The notes: generated from the letters alone by a model not told the origin. Numbered from the stretch's first letter, positions 9,100-19,700 are shown. The stretch is DNA of 64,000 bases from an uncultured Bacteroidales bacterium (GCA_900316955.1 ONEX01000011.1:62001-126000), one strand, 5' to 3'. Translations and numbers: made by a program.

Positions 9100-9897
9100 A
9101 TGAAAAAAATACTGTTTACCCTTTTTCTGGCGCTGGCGGCGGCCGTGCCGGCGCTCCCGTGCACGTCGGTGATCATCAGCGGGAAGGTCAGGGCCGACGG
9201 AAGGCCGGTGATGATGAAGCACCGGGATACGAGCCACAAGACGAACGACATCCGGTGGTTCCAGGGCGAGAAGTACGCGTTCATCGGCCTGGTCAATACG
9301 GACGTGCCGCTGGACAAGGAGATCTGGGCCGGGACGAACAGCGCCGGGTTCAGCATCATGAATACGGCGACGTACGACCTCAAGGAGGACGATGTGCCGT
9401 CCGAGCAGATGGACCGGGAAGGGTTCCTGATGTACCGCGCGCTGGAAATCTGCGCGACGGTGGAGGATTTCGAGCATTTCATCGACACGCTGTCCAAGCC
9501 GATGGGGGTGGAAGCCAATTTCGGGGTGATCGACGCCCAGGGCGGCGCGGTCTATTACGAGATGGACAACTGGAAGATTCGCGCAAAGTACGATGTGAAC
9601 GAGGAACCGACTGGTTATCGGGTGGTTACGAACTTCACCTGGCAGGGCCGGGAGGCGGACCGCAAGGGCGTGGACCGCTATGAGAAGGCCTGCAGCCTGC
9701 TCGCCGAAACCTGCATTCCCATCTCTGAATGGGACCACGACTTCCTGATCAACAAGATCTCCCGCAGCGGCGCGCCGATCCTCCGCAAGATCACCACCGC
9801 CTCCGTCGTTTTCGAGAACGGCGTCATGTGGGCCTCCCTGGGACAGCCGGACAAGAACCCCTACAAGGCATATAAAATAAGTGATTTTCCTAAATAG
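9100..9897 (+). CDS. Exported Ntn-hydrolase (C45/linear amide C-N hydrolase-like)
   Basis: A 265-residue protein with a signal peptide (MKKILFTLFLALAAAVPALP) immediately followed by CTSVIISGK. The Cys at residue 21 would become the new N terminus after cleavage and act as the nucleophile, as in Ntn hydrolases of the C45 / penicillin-V-acylase-like groups. Further fold features are 'MKHRDTSHK' (residues 39-47), 'WAGTNSAGFSIMNTATYDL' and 'VEANFGVIDAQGGAVYYEMD'. Substrate is unknown; amide or acyl-amino-acid bond hydrolysis is the reasonable inference. It starts one base after ruvB. Confidence 0.7.
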   Translation: MKKILFTLFLALAAAVPALPCTSVIISGKVRADGRPVMMKHRDTSHKTNDIRWFQGEKYAFIGLVNTDVPLDKEIWAGTNSAGFSIMNTATYDLKEDDVPSEQMDREGFLMYRALEICATVEDFEHFIDTLSKPMGVEANFGVIDAQGGAVYYEMDNWKIRAKYDVNEEPTGYRVVTNFTWQGREADRKGVDRYEKACSLLAETCIPISEWDHDFLINKISRSGAPILRKITTASVVFENGVMWASLGQPDKNPYKAYKISDFPK

Positions 9898-9908
9898 TCC
9901 TAACTATT

Positions 9909-9940
9909 TTTGTGAAAGTCCTGAAATTTGCGTAAAATTG
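9909..9940 (+). promoter_or_regulatory. Promoter of frdAB (TTTG-N20-TAAAATTG)
   Basis: TTTG at 9909-9912 is followed after 20 bases by TAAAATTG (9933-9940, one mismatch to TAnnTTTG), leaving a leader of roughly 30 bases before the frdA ATG at 9980. Confidence 0.5.
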
Positions 9941-9979
9941 CAAGTTCTCTTGAAAAATCTATTATCATTTTAAACTTAT

Positions 9980-11929
9980 ATGGCTGACTCTAAACTTATC
10001 TCCAAGATTCCGGAAGGGCCGCTCGCCGAGAAATGGTCGAAGCGCAAGGCCGAAATCCGGATCGTCTCTCCGAACAACAAGCGGAAACTCGAGGTGATCG
10101 TCGTCGGTACGGGCCTCGGCGGAGCATCCGCAGCCGCCTCCCTGGGCGAGCTCGGATACAACGTCAAGATTTTCTGCATCTCCGACTCTCCGCGCCGCGC
10201 GCACTCCATCGCCGCACAGGGCGGTATCAACGCCGCGAAGAACTACCAGAACGACAATGACTCCATCTACCGGCTGTTCTACGACACCATCAAGGGCGGT
10301 GACTACCGTTCCCGGGAGGCGAACGTGTATCGCCTGGCGGAGGTAAGTGCGGCCATCATCGACCAGTGCGTCGCGCAGGGCGTTCCTTTCGCCCGTGAAT
10401 ACGGCGGATATCTGGCGAACCGCTCCTTCGGCGGTGTCCAGGTGAGCCGTACCTTCTACGCCCGCGGACAAACCGGTCAGCAGCTGCTTCTCGGCGCTTA
10501 TGCGGCCCTGAACAAGGAAATCGCCGCCGGCTCCGTGAAGAGCTATCCGCGCCACGAGATGCTGGACCTCGTCATCATCAACGGCGAGGCGAAGGGTATC
10601 ATCGCCCGCAACCTCGTGACCGGTGAGATCGAGCGCTTCGGCGCCCACGCCGTGGTCCTCGCTACCGGTGGTTACGGAAATGCCTATTTCCTGTCCACGA
10701 ACGCGATGAACTCCAACGGCTCCGCCGCGATGCAGGCCTACCGCAAGGGCGCTTTCTTCGCAAACCCCTGCTTCGCGCAGATCCACCCGACCTGTATTCC
10801 TGTCCACGGCGACCAGCAGTGCAAGCTCACCCTGATGTCCGAGTCCCTGCGTAATGACGGCCGCATCTGGGTGCCGAACAATATGGAGGATGTCATCAAG
10901 CTCCGCAAGCACGAAATCAAGCCTTCCCAGATTCCTGAGGAGCGCCGTGACTACTACCTGGAGCGCCGCTATCCGGCCTTCGGTAACCTGGTTCCGCGTG
11001 ACGTCGCTTCCCGCGCCGCGAAGGAGCGCTGCGACGCCGGCTACGGCGTGAACGAGACCGGCCTCGCCGTGTTCCTCGATTTCGCAGACGCCATCAAGCG
11101 CCTGGGTCACCAGCGCGTGGAAGAGCGTTACGGCAACCTCTTCCAGATGTATGAGAAGATCACCTCCTCTTCCCCTTGGGAGGAGCCGATGATGATTTAT
11201 CCAGCCATCCACTACACCATGGGCGGTCTCTGGGTCGATTATGACCTCCAGACCACCATCCCGGGTCTGTACGCCATCGGCGAGGCGAACTTCTCCGACC
11301 ACGGCGGCAACCGTCTCGGCGCTTCCGCCCTCATGCAGGGCCTGGCCGACGGTTACTTCATCCTCCCGTACACCATCGGCGACTACCTGTCCCACAAGTT
11401 CGCGGAGCCCAAGACCGACACCAACGCGCCTGAATTCGCCGTGGCCGAAAAGGCCGTCCGCGAGCGCATCGAGAAGATCTTCGCCGTGAAGGGTACCGAG
11501 ACCGTGGACAGCATCCACAAGAAGCTCGGCCACATCATGTGGGAGTATGTGGGCATGGCCCGCAACGAGGCCGGCCTGAAGAAGGCCATCGAGGAAATCG
11601 GCGAACTCCGGAAGGAATTCTGGAAGACGGTCCGCGTTCCCGGCACGAACGAGGAATTCAACCAGGAGCTTGAAAAAGCCCTCCGGCTGGTGGACTTCTT
11701 CGACATTGGCGAGCTGATGGCCCGCGATGCCCTGAACCGCAAGGAATCCTGTGGCGGCCACTTCCGCGAGGAAATGCAGACGGAAGAGGGTGAGACCAAG
11801 CGCGACGACGAGAACTTCATGTATGTGGGCGCCTGGGAATACAAGGGCGAAGGAGTCGCTCCGGAACTCCACAAGGAGCCGCTCAAGTATGAGAACATCA
11901 AGATTGCGACCCGTAACTATAAAGACTAA
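9980..11929 (+). CDS. frdA: Fumarate reductase/succinate dehydrogenase flavoprotein subunit
   Basis: A 649-residue FAD subunit that interconverts fumarate and succinate on the cytoplasmic face of the inner membrane; in anaerobic Bacteroidota it runs as fumarate reductase. The FAD Rossmann motif is '[19 protein letters not shown]' (residues 41-59). His75 in '[10 protein letters not shown]' is the expected covalent FAD attachment site. Also visible are '[20 protein letters not shown]', 'HPTCIP', '[25 protein letters not shown]' and '[16 protein letters not shown]'. Length and sequence fit the larger epsilonproteobacterial/Bacteroidota type rather than E. coli FrdA. frdB follows after 8 bases. 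The cytochrome b subunit gene expected upstream is absent. Confidence 0.95.
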   Translation: MADSKLISKIPEGPLAEKWSKRKAEIRIVSPNNKRKLEVIVVGTGLGGASAAASLGELGYNVKIFCISDSPRRAHSIAAQGGINAAKNYQNDNDSIYRLFYDTIKGGDYRSREANVYRLAEVSAAIIDQCVAQGVPFAREYGGYLANRSFGGVQVSRTFYARGQTGQQLLLGAYAALNKEIAAGSVKSYPRHEMLDLVIINGEAKGIIARNLVTGEIERFGAHAVVLATGGYGNAYFLSTNAMNSNGSAAMQAYRKGAFFANPCFAQIHPTCIPVHGDQQCKLTLMSESLRNDGRIWVPNNMEDVIKLRKHEIKPSQIPEERRDYYLERRYPAFGNLVPRDVASRAAKERCDAGYGVNETGLAVFLDFADAIKRLGHQRVEERYGNLFQMYEKITSSSPWEEPMMIYPAIHYTMGGLWVDYDLQTTIPGLYAIGEANFSDHGGNRLGASALMQGLADGYFILPYTIGDYLSHKFAEPKTDTNAPEFAVAEKAVRERIEKIFAVKGTETVDSIHKKLGHIMWEYVGMARNEAGLKKAIEEIGELRKEFWKTVRVPGTNEEFNQELEKALRLVDFFDIGELMARDALNRKESCGGHFREEMQTEEGETKRDDENFMYVGAWEYKGEGVAPELHKEPLKYENIKIATRNYKD

Positions 11930-11937
11930 CGACGATT

Positions 11938-12681
11938 ATGGAATATAACGTGAAAGTGTGGCGTCAGAAGAACGCCAAAGCCAAGGGTCACTTCGAGACC
12001 TATCATGTCACCGACGTGGAAGAGGATGCCTCCTTCCTGGAGATGCTGGACATCCTGAATGACCAGCTCATCCGCAAGGGGGTGGAGCCCATCGCCTTCG
12101 ACCACGACTGCCGCGAGGGCATCTGCGGCGCCTGCTCCCTGTATGTGGACGGCCGCGCCCACGGTCCGGACGACCAGGTGACCACCTGCCAGCTCTTCAT
12201 GCGTCATTTCAAGCCGGGCGCCACCATCACCGTGGAACCTTGGCGGAGCGCCGCCTTCCCGGTGATCAAGGACCTCGTCGTGGACCGTCAGGCCTTCGAC
12301 AAGATCCTCCAGGCCGGCGGTTTCGTCTCCGTCCGCACCGGCGCCGCGCAGGATGCGAACACCATCCTGATCCCGCACGATGACGCGGAACTGTCCATGG
12401 ATGCCGCCGCCTGCGTCGGTTGCGGCGCCTGCGTCGCCACCTGCAAGAACGGCTCTGCGATGCTGTTCGTGGCCGCGCGCGTCAGCTCCCTCGCCCTGCT
12501 CCCGCAGGGCAAGCCGGAAGCCGCCCGCCGCGCCCGCGCGATGGTCGCCAAGATGGACGAACTCGGCTTCGGCAACTGCACGAACACCCGCGCCTGCGAG
12601 ATGGAGTGCCCGAAGCATGTCACCATCGACCATATCGCGAGACTGAACCGCGAGTATCTCAAGGCCCGCTTCAGCGAGTAG
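11938..12681 (+). CDS. frdB: Fumarate reductase/succinate dehydrogenase iron-sulfur subunit
   Basis: A 247-residue protein carrying all three expected clusters: a [2Fe-2S] site (Cys58, Cys63, Cys66, Cys84), a [4Fe-4S] site ([11 protein letters not shown], Cys159/162/165/169) and a [3Fe-4S] site (Cys214, Cys220, Cys224 in [11 protein letters not shown]). Electrons pass from the membrane quinol-binding subunit through these clusters to FrdA. It is 8 bp downstream of frdA and ends the unit; a strong hairpin terminator follows. Confidence 0.95.
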   Translation: MEYNVKVWRQKNAKAKGHFETYHVTDVEEDASFLEMLDILNDQLIRKGVEPIAFDHDCREGICGACSLYVDGRAHGPDDQVTTCQLFMRHFKPGATITVEPWRSAAFPVIKDLVVDRQAFDKILQAGGFVSVRTGAAQDANTILIPHDDAELSMDAAACVGCGACVATCKNGSAMLFVAARVSSLALLPQGKPEAARRARAMVAKMDELGFGNCTNTRACEMECPKHVTIDHIARLNREYLKARFSE

Positions 12682-12715
12682 GCTTTGTCATTCTAAGCGA
12701 AGCAAAAGAATCTCC

Positions 12716-12751
12716 CATCGCAGGAATCCATCCGGTTCCTGCGATGTTTTT
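12716..12751 (+). terminator. Rho-independent terminator after frdB
   Basis: CATCGCAGGAA (12716-12726) and TTCCTGCGATG (12736-12746) form a perfect 11-bp stem with a 9-base loop, followed by TTTTT. The preceding bases (about 12688-12712) have the 'GTCATTC...GAATCT' look of the dispersed palindromic repeats seen elsewhere in the window. Confidence 0.85.
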
Positions 12752-12762
12752 ATAAACTTAAA

Positions 12763-12804
12763 GTTAATAACCTTTTGTTAATAACTTTTTGTTAATTGTT
12801 TTTT
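12763..12804. repeat. 14-bp tandem repeat (GTTAATAACYTTTT, two copies and a degenerate third)
   Basis: Units start at 12763, 12777 and 12791; the first two differ by one base and the third is degenerate. The -33 element of the downstream gene falls at the junction of units two and three, so this could be an operator. That role is inference. Confidence 0.5.
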
Positions 12805-12818
12805 TCATTCTATCTTTG
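12788..12818 (+). promoter_or_regulatory. Promoter of the AAA ATPase gene (TTTG-N19-TATCTTTG)
   Basis: TTTG (12788-12791), 19 bases, then TATCTTTG (12811-12818): a perfect match to the Bacteroidota promoter, 18 bases before the ATG at 12837. This supports that ATG over the in-frame start at 12789. Confidence 0.7.
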
Positions 12819-12836
12819 CTGAAAAGACGGAAAACA

Positions 12837-13961
12837 ATGAAAAATCCTTTTGTTATAGAGCCTTATGTTTCCAGCCGCTTTTTCTGTGATCGGGAAAAAG
12901 AAACAGCTCGTATCATCGATTGTTTGGAAAACGGACGGAATATTACGCTGATTTCTCCGAGAAGACTGGGAAAAACTGGGTTGATATACCGTGTTTTTGA
13001 TGAAATGAAGGAGAATAAACTGCCTTTTGAGACCGTTTATGCCGATATGAGTTCCAGTCAGAATCTGGAAGATTTCATCAAAATTCTTTCGGAATCCGTG
13101 GCAAAGGTCCTTCATAGAAAGAACAGAATCAAGGATATATTCAAGGCCATCGGAGGAATCCGGCCTTTGATCAGCTATGATGAATTGACGGGACAGCCCC
13201 AGCTGTCTTTCACTTATCGGACGGAAGAGGATAAAAAAATGACGCTGAGTTCGTTGTTCTCATATATGGAAGACTGTGGAAAAGAGGTTGTGGTCGCCAT
13301 TGATGAATTTCAGCAGATCAGGGAATATCCGGATGTTCAGATGGAGGCTATGCTCAGAACCTGCATCCAGCCGCTGCACCATGTCAGATTCATTTTCTGC
13401 GGCAGCAAAAAACACGTGATGTCGGATATGTTTACGAATGCGAAAAGGCCTTTTTATGAAAGTACGACGAATGTTCCGCTCGGTAAATTGGATGAAACGA
13501 CCTATGCCGGATTCATTACCGGACTTTTCAATGAATACGGAAAGTCGATAGAACCTGACCTGGTTGAAAACATCATTCATTGGACGAAAGACCATACCTA
13601 TTATACCCAGTCGCTTTGTAATGAGGTATTCAACATTTCCGGAAAGCAAGTGACCGCCGATCATGTCCGGAAGGCGAAACTGACCATCTTGCAGTCCAAT
13701 ACCGACCGTTTCCTGGAAATCAAGCGAATGACGACTCCGTCCCAGTGGAAACTTCTGAAAGCCGTTGCAAAGGAAGGAGAAGTACAGAAACCCACCTCGG
13801 CCGCTTTCCTGTCCAAGTACGGACTTGCTTCCGGTCCGGCCGTCCTGAAGAGTTTGAAATCTTTGGTCGAGAAAGAACTGATTCTGGAAACCGTGACTTT
13901 GGAGGGAAGTGTTTACAGTGTTTATAACGTATTCTTTTCCAGATATTTGGAATATCTATAA
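12837..13961 (+). CDS. AAA ATPase of the ATPase_2 (archaeal-type) family
   Basis: A 374-residue P-loop ATPase. Walker A is SPRRLGKTGL (residues 40-49); Walker B is VVVAIDEFQQ (151-160). The N-terminal 'NPFVIEPYVSSRFFCDREKE' is typical of the ATPase_2 family, and the C-terminal part ('WKLLKAVAKEGEVQKPTSAAFLSKYGL...LKSLVEKELI') looks like a winged helix. Such genes are common, often mobile, in Bacteroidales, and their function is mostly unknown. By eye the base composition is clearly more AT-rich than in neighbouring genes, suggesting recent acquisition. It is monocistronic, with its own promoter, between a terminator and the convergent susCD locus. Confidence 0.75.
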   Translation: MKNPFVIEPYVSSRFFCDREKETARIIDCLENGRNITLISPRRLGKTGLIYRVFDEMKENKLPFETVYADMSSSQNLEDFIKILSESVAKVLHRKNRIKDIFKAIGGIRPLISYDELTGQPQLSFTYRTEEDKKMTLSSLFSYMEDCGKEVVVAIDEFQQIREYPDVQMEAMLRTCIQPLHHVRFIFCGSKKHVMSDMFTNAKRPFYESTTNVPLGKLDETTYAGFITGLFNEYGKSIEPDLVENIIHWTKDHTYYTQSLCNEVFNISGKQVTADHVRKAKLTILQSNTDRFLEIKRMTTPSQWKLLKAVAKEGEVQKPTSAAFLSKYGLASGPAVLKSLKSLVEKELILETVTLEGSVYSVYNVFFSRYLEYL

Positions 13962-14000
13962 AAAAGTCGGCCGCAAGCGGCCTCCTCAGAATGACAAAGA

Positions 14001-14030
14001 AATCAGGCGACCCGAAAGGGCCGCCTGATT
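14001..14030 (-). terminator. Hairpin terminator of the left susCD locus
   Basis: AATCAGGCG-A-CCC, loop GAAA, GGG-C-CGCCTGATT: a 13-bp stem with one mismatch. On the minus strand it is followed by TTTCTTT, fitting termination of the minus-strand operon. A smaller GGCCGC-AA-GCGGCC hairpin lies just to its left, serving the convergent ATPase gene. Confidence 0.6.
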
Positions 14031-14050
14031 CGTTATAAGAAGTCTATCGA

Positions 14051-14569
14051 CTACTCGTCACCTGCAAAGCCGGTGTAACGATAGCCATGGATGTAGAAGG
14101 AATCCCAGCCGTATTTGGGACCGTCTTCATCATCAGAGAAACTGATATAGAACTCGATAGCATCCGCCGGCATTCCGCTCGGGGTCTGGGCGCCACCCTT
14201 GACAATTTTGCCACCGGTCACGTTAATCACGCAGCCGTCTCCATAGAGGTTGTCCGCATTCTGGCTAGAGAAAGTCAATGTAGCCGGATCGGCAGTCACT
14301 TTTACCTTGAATTTCCAGAAAGGATCGTCGCGGTTGTCGGTGAGAAGCATTTCCGTGGCGATGTTCGCGGAAGTATTGGACGTGAACATATGGATATTAC
14401 CATAGTCATACACGTCTTCGTAAACCACTTGACCACCCTTCGCGGCGTCAACTATTACATACCAGTCTCCAGCCATGTCGACGGTGGCTGTCATCTCGAC
14501 CGGGTCTTTCTTGCAGGAAGCAAGCAGGCAGACGGAAAGAACACCTAAAATATAGAATACTTTTTTCAT
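14051..14569 (-). CDS. Small surface lipoprotein, Lipid_bd-like
   Basis: A 172-residue lipoprotein (lipobox LLASC, Cys at residue 19). The mature part 'ATVDMAGDWYVIVDA...' with later 'LLTDNRDDPFWKFKVKVTADPATLTFSSQ' resembles the lipid-binding putative hydrolase family found beside SusC/SusD pairs in Bacteroidota. It is the last gene of the left susCD operon, 13 bp after the preceding lipoprotein gene. It probably sits on the outer membrane and helps the uptake complex; the ligand is unknown. Family call is from memory of the motif. Confidence 0.6.
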   Translation of the reverse strand: MKKVFYILGVLSVCLLASCKKDPVEMTATVDMAGDWYVIVDAAKGGQVVYEDVYDYGNIHMFTSNTSANIATEMLLTDNRDDPFWKFKVKVTADPATLTFSSQNADNLYGDGCVINVTGGKIVKGGAQTPSGMPADAIEFYISFSDDEDGPKYGWDSFYIHGYRYTGFAGDE

Positions 14570-14582
14570 AACTGTTTCGTTT

Positions 14583-15269
14583 TTAAGGTTCGAAAGGAGT
14601 CAGGGCTACATTGATTCCGTCAAAGTTGTATTTGAACTCACCCGTTTCAGGATTGTAACCGCCCGTGATGTTCGAGTAATTGAAACTACTCATAAAGTAC
14701 CATTCAGATTTTTTCAGGATATTGAAGGTTCCATCCTCATTGAGGGAGAACTGAACCGTCGCATGAAAATTATAAGTAGGCTCGTAACCCGGATACACAC
14801 CGGCAAAATAGAAACCGCCAAGGAGGTCCTCAATTTCGTAAACACCGTCCGAAACTGGACTGATGACGATGGGGATGTTCTTGTAATTGCGGGATCCACT
14901 GTTATTCCAGCAGTTACTTATATACACATTGGCAACACCGCCCGGATTCAGAACATATACGTCACGGTTCAGGGTCCAGGAATAACCATCACTATTCGAA
15001 GCGCTGTAGCTCACGGAATAAATGCCGGGAATTTTCGGATTTACATTCGAATTGACGGTTACGTGAGAAGTGTAGTCATCGCCTTCGAGCGTAGCCGTAT
15101 AACCGGGTTCTTTGTAGTCACCACCTAACTGGATGACATAAGGATTGTCTCCCAACAGCGTGATGATAGGATAGTTGACGATTTGGGTATGACCTTTCGA
15201 AGTCTTTTCACAGCCCGAAGCCAACACCAGAAGTGCCGCAGAAAGGAGGAATATCAAATGCTTTTTCAT
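14583..15269 (-). CDS. Ig-like surface lipoprotein (DUF5011/DUF5012 type)
   Basis: A 228-residue lipoprotein (lipobox VLASGC). Residues about 30-110 form an immunoglobulin-like domain with the recognisable 'ITLLGDNPYVIQLGGDYKEPGYTA' and 'PGIYSVSYSASNSDGYSW' pattern of DUF5011 domains. The remainder ('VANVYISNCWNNSGSRNYKN...DGVYEIEDLLGGFYFAG') resembles DUF5012-type accessory proteins of SusCD loci. It likely presents a surface glycan- or peptide-binding site for the adjacent transporter. It follows susD by 12 bp and precedes the small lipoprotein by 13 bp, so all four genes form one operon. Confidence 0.65.
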   Translation of the reverse strand: MKKHLIFLLSAALLVLASGCEKTSKGHTQIVNYPIITLLGDNPYVIQLGGDYKEPGYTATLEGDDYTSHVTVNSNVNPKIPGIYSVSYSASNSDGYSWTLNRDVYVLNPGGVANVYISNCWNNSGSRNYKNIPIVISPVSDGVYEIEDLLGGFYFAGVYPGYEPTYNFHATVQFSLNEDGTFNILKKSEWYFMSSFNYSNITGGYNPETGEFKYNFDGINVALTPFEP

Positions 15270-15281
15270 AATCTTACCAAT

Positions 15282-16769
15282 TTATTTAGCCCAGAAAACC
15301 TTGTCGGTCAGCGGCTTCTCCGCCGGACAATTGGAATTGTAGAGAACCGAGGAATTGGCATACGGGAAGCGCTGGACGAGTTTGTTGGCTCCCACTTCGC
15401 TGTTTACCTGGTAAGGAGTGTAGAGGTCACCGGGTTCGAGTACGGAGGGATCCATGTTATCGGAACCGAAGCTGTACACATCTTCCGCCTTCTTGCCACC
15501 GAAAGTAGGATAGCCGAGACGGCGCATTTCGCACCAGGCCTCGAAGTTGTTTATACCGCTGAGGGCGATCCACTTCTGGATGCCGAGGGTCTTGTCGGTA
15601 CCGTCGAACGGGCAAGCCTCGATGACGTCGCTGGCTCCGCTGATGTCGGCGGACTCAAAAGAGGCCTCGATGGCCGCTTCGTAATAAGCCTTGGCCTTCG
15701 CCGTGTCCTTGTCAACCTTCGAATAATACTCGGAGAGCAGGAAGTAAATCTCAGAAAGCGAAATCAGATAAACAGGGTCGTCGTAGTTCACTTTCGGACG
15801 GCAGAACATAGCTTCCTTGTATTTGTTGGAAACGCTCATGTTGTAGCCGGAGATGCTGCCCCAGTACTGTTTGTTGCTATTCGCGCTGAAGAAGGCAGAG
15901 AGACGGGGATCACCGAAAGCTTCCATGGCCCGGTACAGGGCGACGTTCAAGGCAACGTTTTTCTGGGTGGATCCGAAGTAGGAAGCAAACTCTTCCTGAT
16001 AGAAAGGATTGGCCTTACCGGAAGCGTTCTCGACGAAGCAGGTATAAGCGACGTCAGCAGTCGGGAACTTGTCTTCGGCGACAAGAGCCTTCAACTGCGC
16101 ATCGACATTGACGACAGCGCGCTCACGCATAAGGAGCTTGAGTTTGAGGGCGTTTGCAAACCGGATCCAAGGACCGGCACCTTCGCCTGGATACAGCATG
16201 TTCGTGGCAACGGGCATGCTTTCGCTCGTAACCTTGGCAAGAGCTTCGTCCAGTTCGGCGATAAGGCCGGCATAGATGTCCTTTCCATCGTCAAACTTCG
16301 GATTCAGGTTCTCCAGACCCAGCTGAGCCTCGGTGTAAGGGGTCTCACCATAAGCGTCGACCAGAACCTGATAGGAGAACACGCGAATGACCGTGGCGGC
16401 CAGGTAAGATCCCCAGATTTCCTGTTCGACAGCCTTGTTCCGGACGAATGTGGCGTTGCCGATGGCGGCGCGGTTCAGATCCGAATAAGCGCCGTTCGTA
16501 CTGGTCGTGGCAACCTTGAACTGGCTGTAGGTGACATAATTGCTCGTTCCGAAGAAGTGAGCGTATTGCTCGGAGAAGTAACCGCCGAGGATACGGAGCA
16601 CGTCTCCATACCGGTCGGCAAGCGCCATTTCGGCCGCAGGAAGGGCCATGTCCATGGTCGCCTGGCTCTCTTCAGGAGCGTTCGGGGAGTGGTTGATATC
16701 CAGATAATCCTTGCAGGAAGTGAGGAAAAGGACGGCAACCGTTGCAATGATGGTAAATATCTTTTTCAT
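15282..16769 (-). CDS. SusD-like outer-membrane lipoprotein (SusD-like_2 type)
   Basis: A 495-residue lipoprotein (lipobox FLTSC) with the N-terminal 'DYLDINHSPNAPEES' and later 'AAEMALADRYGDVLRILGGYFSEQYAHFFG', typical of the SusD/RagB superfamily variant with TPR-like helices. SusD proteins form the lid over the SusC pore and bind substrate. Other landmarks are 'YQVLVDAYGETPYTEAQLG', 'PRLSAFFSANSN' and 'KWIALSGINNFEAWCEMRRLGYPTFGG'. It lies 14 bp after its susC. It is not closely similar to the right-hand SusD, so the two loci probably import different substrates. Confidence 0.88.
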   Translation of the reverse strand: MKKIFTIIATVAVLFLTSCKDYLDINHSPNAPEESQATMDMALPAAEMALADRYGDVLRILGGYFSEQYAHFFGTSNYVTYSQFKVATTSTNGAYSDLNRAAIGNATFVRNKAVEQEIWGSYLAATVIRVFSYQVLVDAYGETPYTEAQLGLENLNPKFDDGKDIYAGLIAELDEALAKVTSESMPVATNMLYPGEGAGPWIRFANALKLKLLMRERAVVNVDAQLKALVAEDKFPTADVAYTCFVENASGKANPFYQEEFASYFGSTQKNVALNVALYRAMEAFGDPRLSAFFSANSNKQYWGSISGYNMSVSNKYKEAMFCRPKVNYDDPVYLISLSEIYFLLSEYYSKVDKDTAKAKAYYEAAIEASFESADISGASDVIEACPFDGTDKTLGIQKWIALSGINNFEAWCEMRRLGYPTFGGKKAEDVYSFGSDNMDPSVLEPGDLYTPYQVNSEVGANKLVQRFPYANSSVLYNSNCPAEKPLTDKVFWAK

Positions 16770-16783
16770 GTTCGGATCCTCCT

Positions 16784-19700
16784 TTAGAATTTGATGTTGA
16801 GGTTGAAACCGTAGATGCGGCAGGTCGGGTTGACGTAGGTCTCACCGAACAGACCGCCGACGTCGGTACCTTCGTTGGTGGTTTCAGGATCGACGTAGTA
16901 GTTGTTCTTCGCGGTCCAGGTAAACGCATTGTTCACAAAGGCGGACAGAGAGACGCCCGTGAACGGGCCGATCCACTTCTTAGGCAGCGAATAGGTCAGG
17001 GAGATGTTGCGGATCTTCACGAAGTCACGGTCGATAAAGTAGAACAGACGACCTTCTGTTCCGCCGAATTCGTCGAAATAGTTCTGATAGGAACTGTCGC
17101 TGAGGTAGATCGGAGTGGTGTTCTCAACGAAGGTGTTGTCTTCGATCATCTGTACGGAGTTCGGAATCACGAACGGACGACGCTCGTTGTAAGTGGTGAC
17201 GAAACCGTTACCGGTGAACTCCATGATATTCTTCGAACGGGAGAACATTTTGCCACCCTTGCGGATATCGAGCGCAGCGCTGAACGAGAAGTTCTTGTAG
17301 GTGACGCTGGTGGTGATACCACCGGTCCAGTCGTAGTTGGCGTTGTATCCGGTCGGAGTCAGCGCATCAGACATCACAATCTGACCATTCTCATCCACGA
17401 TGAGCTTGCCGACATTCTTTCCGGTGGGATCGTAGTCGGGGTTCGGAATCGGCTTTCCCGTGGTCTCGTCCGTACCCAGGTACTGCTGGTCGGAGACATA
17501 TCTCGGAACATAGGTCCAGTAGGTACCGAACGGCTGGCCCACCTCGGCGTACATGTACACCTGGTCCTTAACGGCAGAAGTGGAGAAACCGTCCAGCTGG
17601 AGTTTGCCGCCGATTTCCTCAGGCAAGGATTCAACCTTGCTCCAGTTCTTGGCCCAGTTCACGGAGATATCCCACTTGAAGTCGCGGGTCTGCACCGGGA
17701 TGAAGTCGAAGAGCAGCTCGACACCCTTATTGCGGACGTCACCGGCGTTGGCGACCATCGAGGAGTAACCCGTGGCGGGTTCCATCGAGATGGAGAAGAT
17801 CTGGTCGGAGGTGAGCCGGTTGTAGAAGGCGGCGTCCACTCCGATGCGGCCGTTGAAGAACTGCAGATTTGCACCCATCTCAAACTCGGTGGTCATTTCC
17901 GGTTTCAGGGTCTGGCTGGCCAGGGAATAACCGCGGCGGAAAGCGTTGACTGAATTGATAGGGAAGCGCAAGATGTCAGAACCATAGGTTCCGGCGAAAC
18001 CGGCCTGGGTGAAGGTAGGATACGTGTTGTAAACACCGGCATCATTACCGGTCTTACCATAGGCGAGACGGATCTTACCAAAAGAGAGAACATCGTTCTT
18101 CGGGAGCCAGTTGGTGAAGATCGCGCTCAGGGTCGCACCCGGATAGAAATAGTTGTTGTTGTCCAGCGGGAGGGTGGAGGACCAGTCGTTACGGGCGGTA
18201 AGTTCGAGGAAGAGCGTTTCGTCCCAGCCGAGGGTGACGTCACCGAACAGGCCGATGAGGCGGCGCTTGGACTGGCTGTCGCTGAGGGTGGTCTTCGTGG
18301 CACCGTTGGAGAGGTTCCAGAAGCCGGTGTTGATGGTCAGGATGTCGGCCTGACCGGTCATCGAGGTGTTATAGCGCTCGTTGATGTTGAGACCGGCCAC
18401 CGCATCGACACTGAACCGCTCGTCCACAAACTTGTCGCTGTAGGAGGCCATGAAGTCGTGGTTGATTTCGTACTGGCGGTAGTACTGCGCATAGACGGAA
18501 CCATCCTCGTTCATGTTCTTCGGGGCATAACCCATATTGTCCCAGATCTTGGAGTCATCCAGTGCAATCTGCGGGGCGCCGGACTTGTAGTCATAGTCGC
18601 GGTGATAGAAGCTGTAACGATAGGTCAGGGTGACGGGTTTTACAGGCTTCACATCCAGTTGAATCTTGCCGAAGATGTTTTTCTGGGCCGTATTGTCGTA
18701 ACGGTTCTCGATAGCCCAGTACGGGCTGGTGATGCCGTAAGGAGTCAGGTAGGCTTCCGGGGAGTTGAACGCGGCCGGGAGGTCCTTCAGGTCAACCATG
18801 GAAATGTCACGCGGGAACTCGTACAGACCGTCGATCACGGAAGTACCCTGGAACATGCCCACAGACTGAGTCTGGGAAGTGGCGAAGTTGATCTGGGAGG
18901 AGAGCTTGAGCCAATCGACCGGCGTGTAGCTGTTGCGCATCGCGATGGTGTTGCGGCGGTAGTGGTCCTTGTTGCTCGGGATGATACCGTCATCGTCAGC
19001 CAGGGAGTAGGAGAGATAGTAGGTCATGCTCTGATCCTTGGAGGCACCGCTCATGGAGATGGAATGCTTCTGGTTCATGCCAATCTCGAAGAAGTCCCTG
19101 ATGTTGTTGGGAACGGCTTCGTATTTGTGAATCAGCTGCTGGCCGTTCCAGATAGGACCGTAGAGTTGCATGGAACCGTCGAAATGCGGACCCCAGGAAC
19201 CGTTTTCGATAAACGTCTGGGTACCGTTCCAACCCTGACCGAAATCGTTCTGGAAGATCGGGAGGAGGGAAACCTGGCGGGCCTCGAGGCCACCGCTGTA
19301 TTCGATGGTGAAGTTGCGGTCCGAACCACGCTTACCCTGACGGGTGGTGATGACGATGACACCATTTGCTGCACGGGAACCATAGAGAGCGGTAGCGGCC
19401 GCGCCCTTCAGGACGGTCAGGCTCTCGATATCCTCGCTGGCGAGGGTGCCCATGCCACCGACCACGATGCCGTCGATGACATACAGAGGCTGGTTGTTAC
19501 CGTTGATGGAGCTGTAACCACGGATGACCACGTTCACGGAAGCGCCCGGGTCGGTCGTGGTCGTCGAAACCTGCATACCGGCCACCTTACCGGAAAGGGC
19601 GGTGGTGACGTTGGTGGCATGCTGGCCGGCCAGCTCTTCATTCTTCACGGTCGTTGCGGCATAACCGAGGGTCTTTTCGGACCTTGTAATGCCCATGGCC

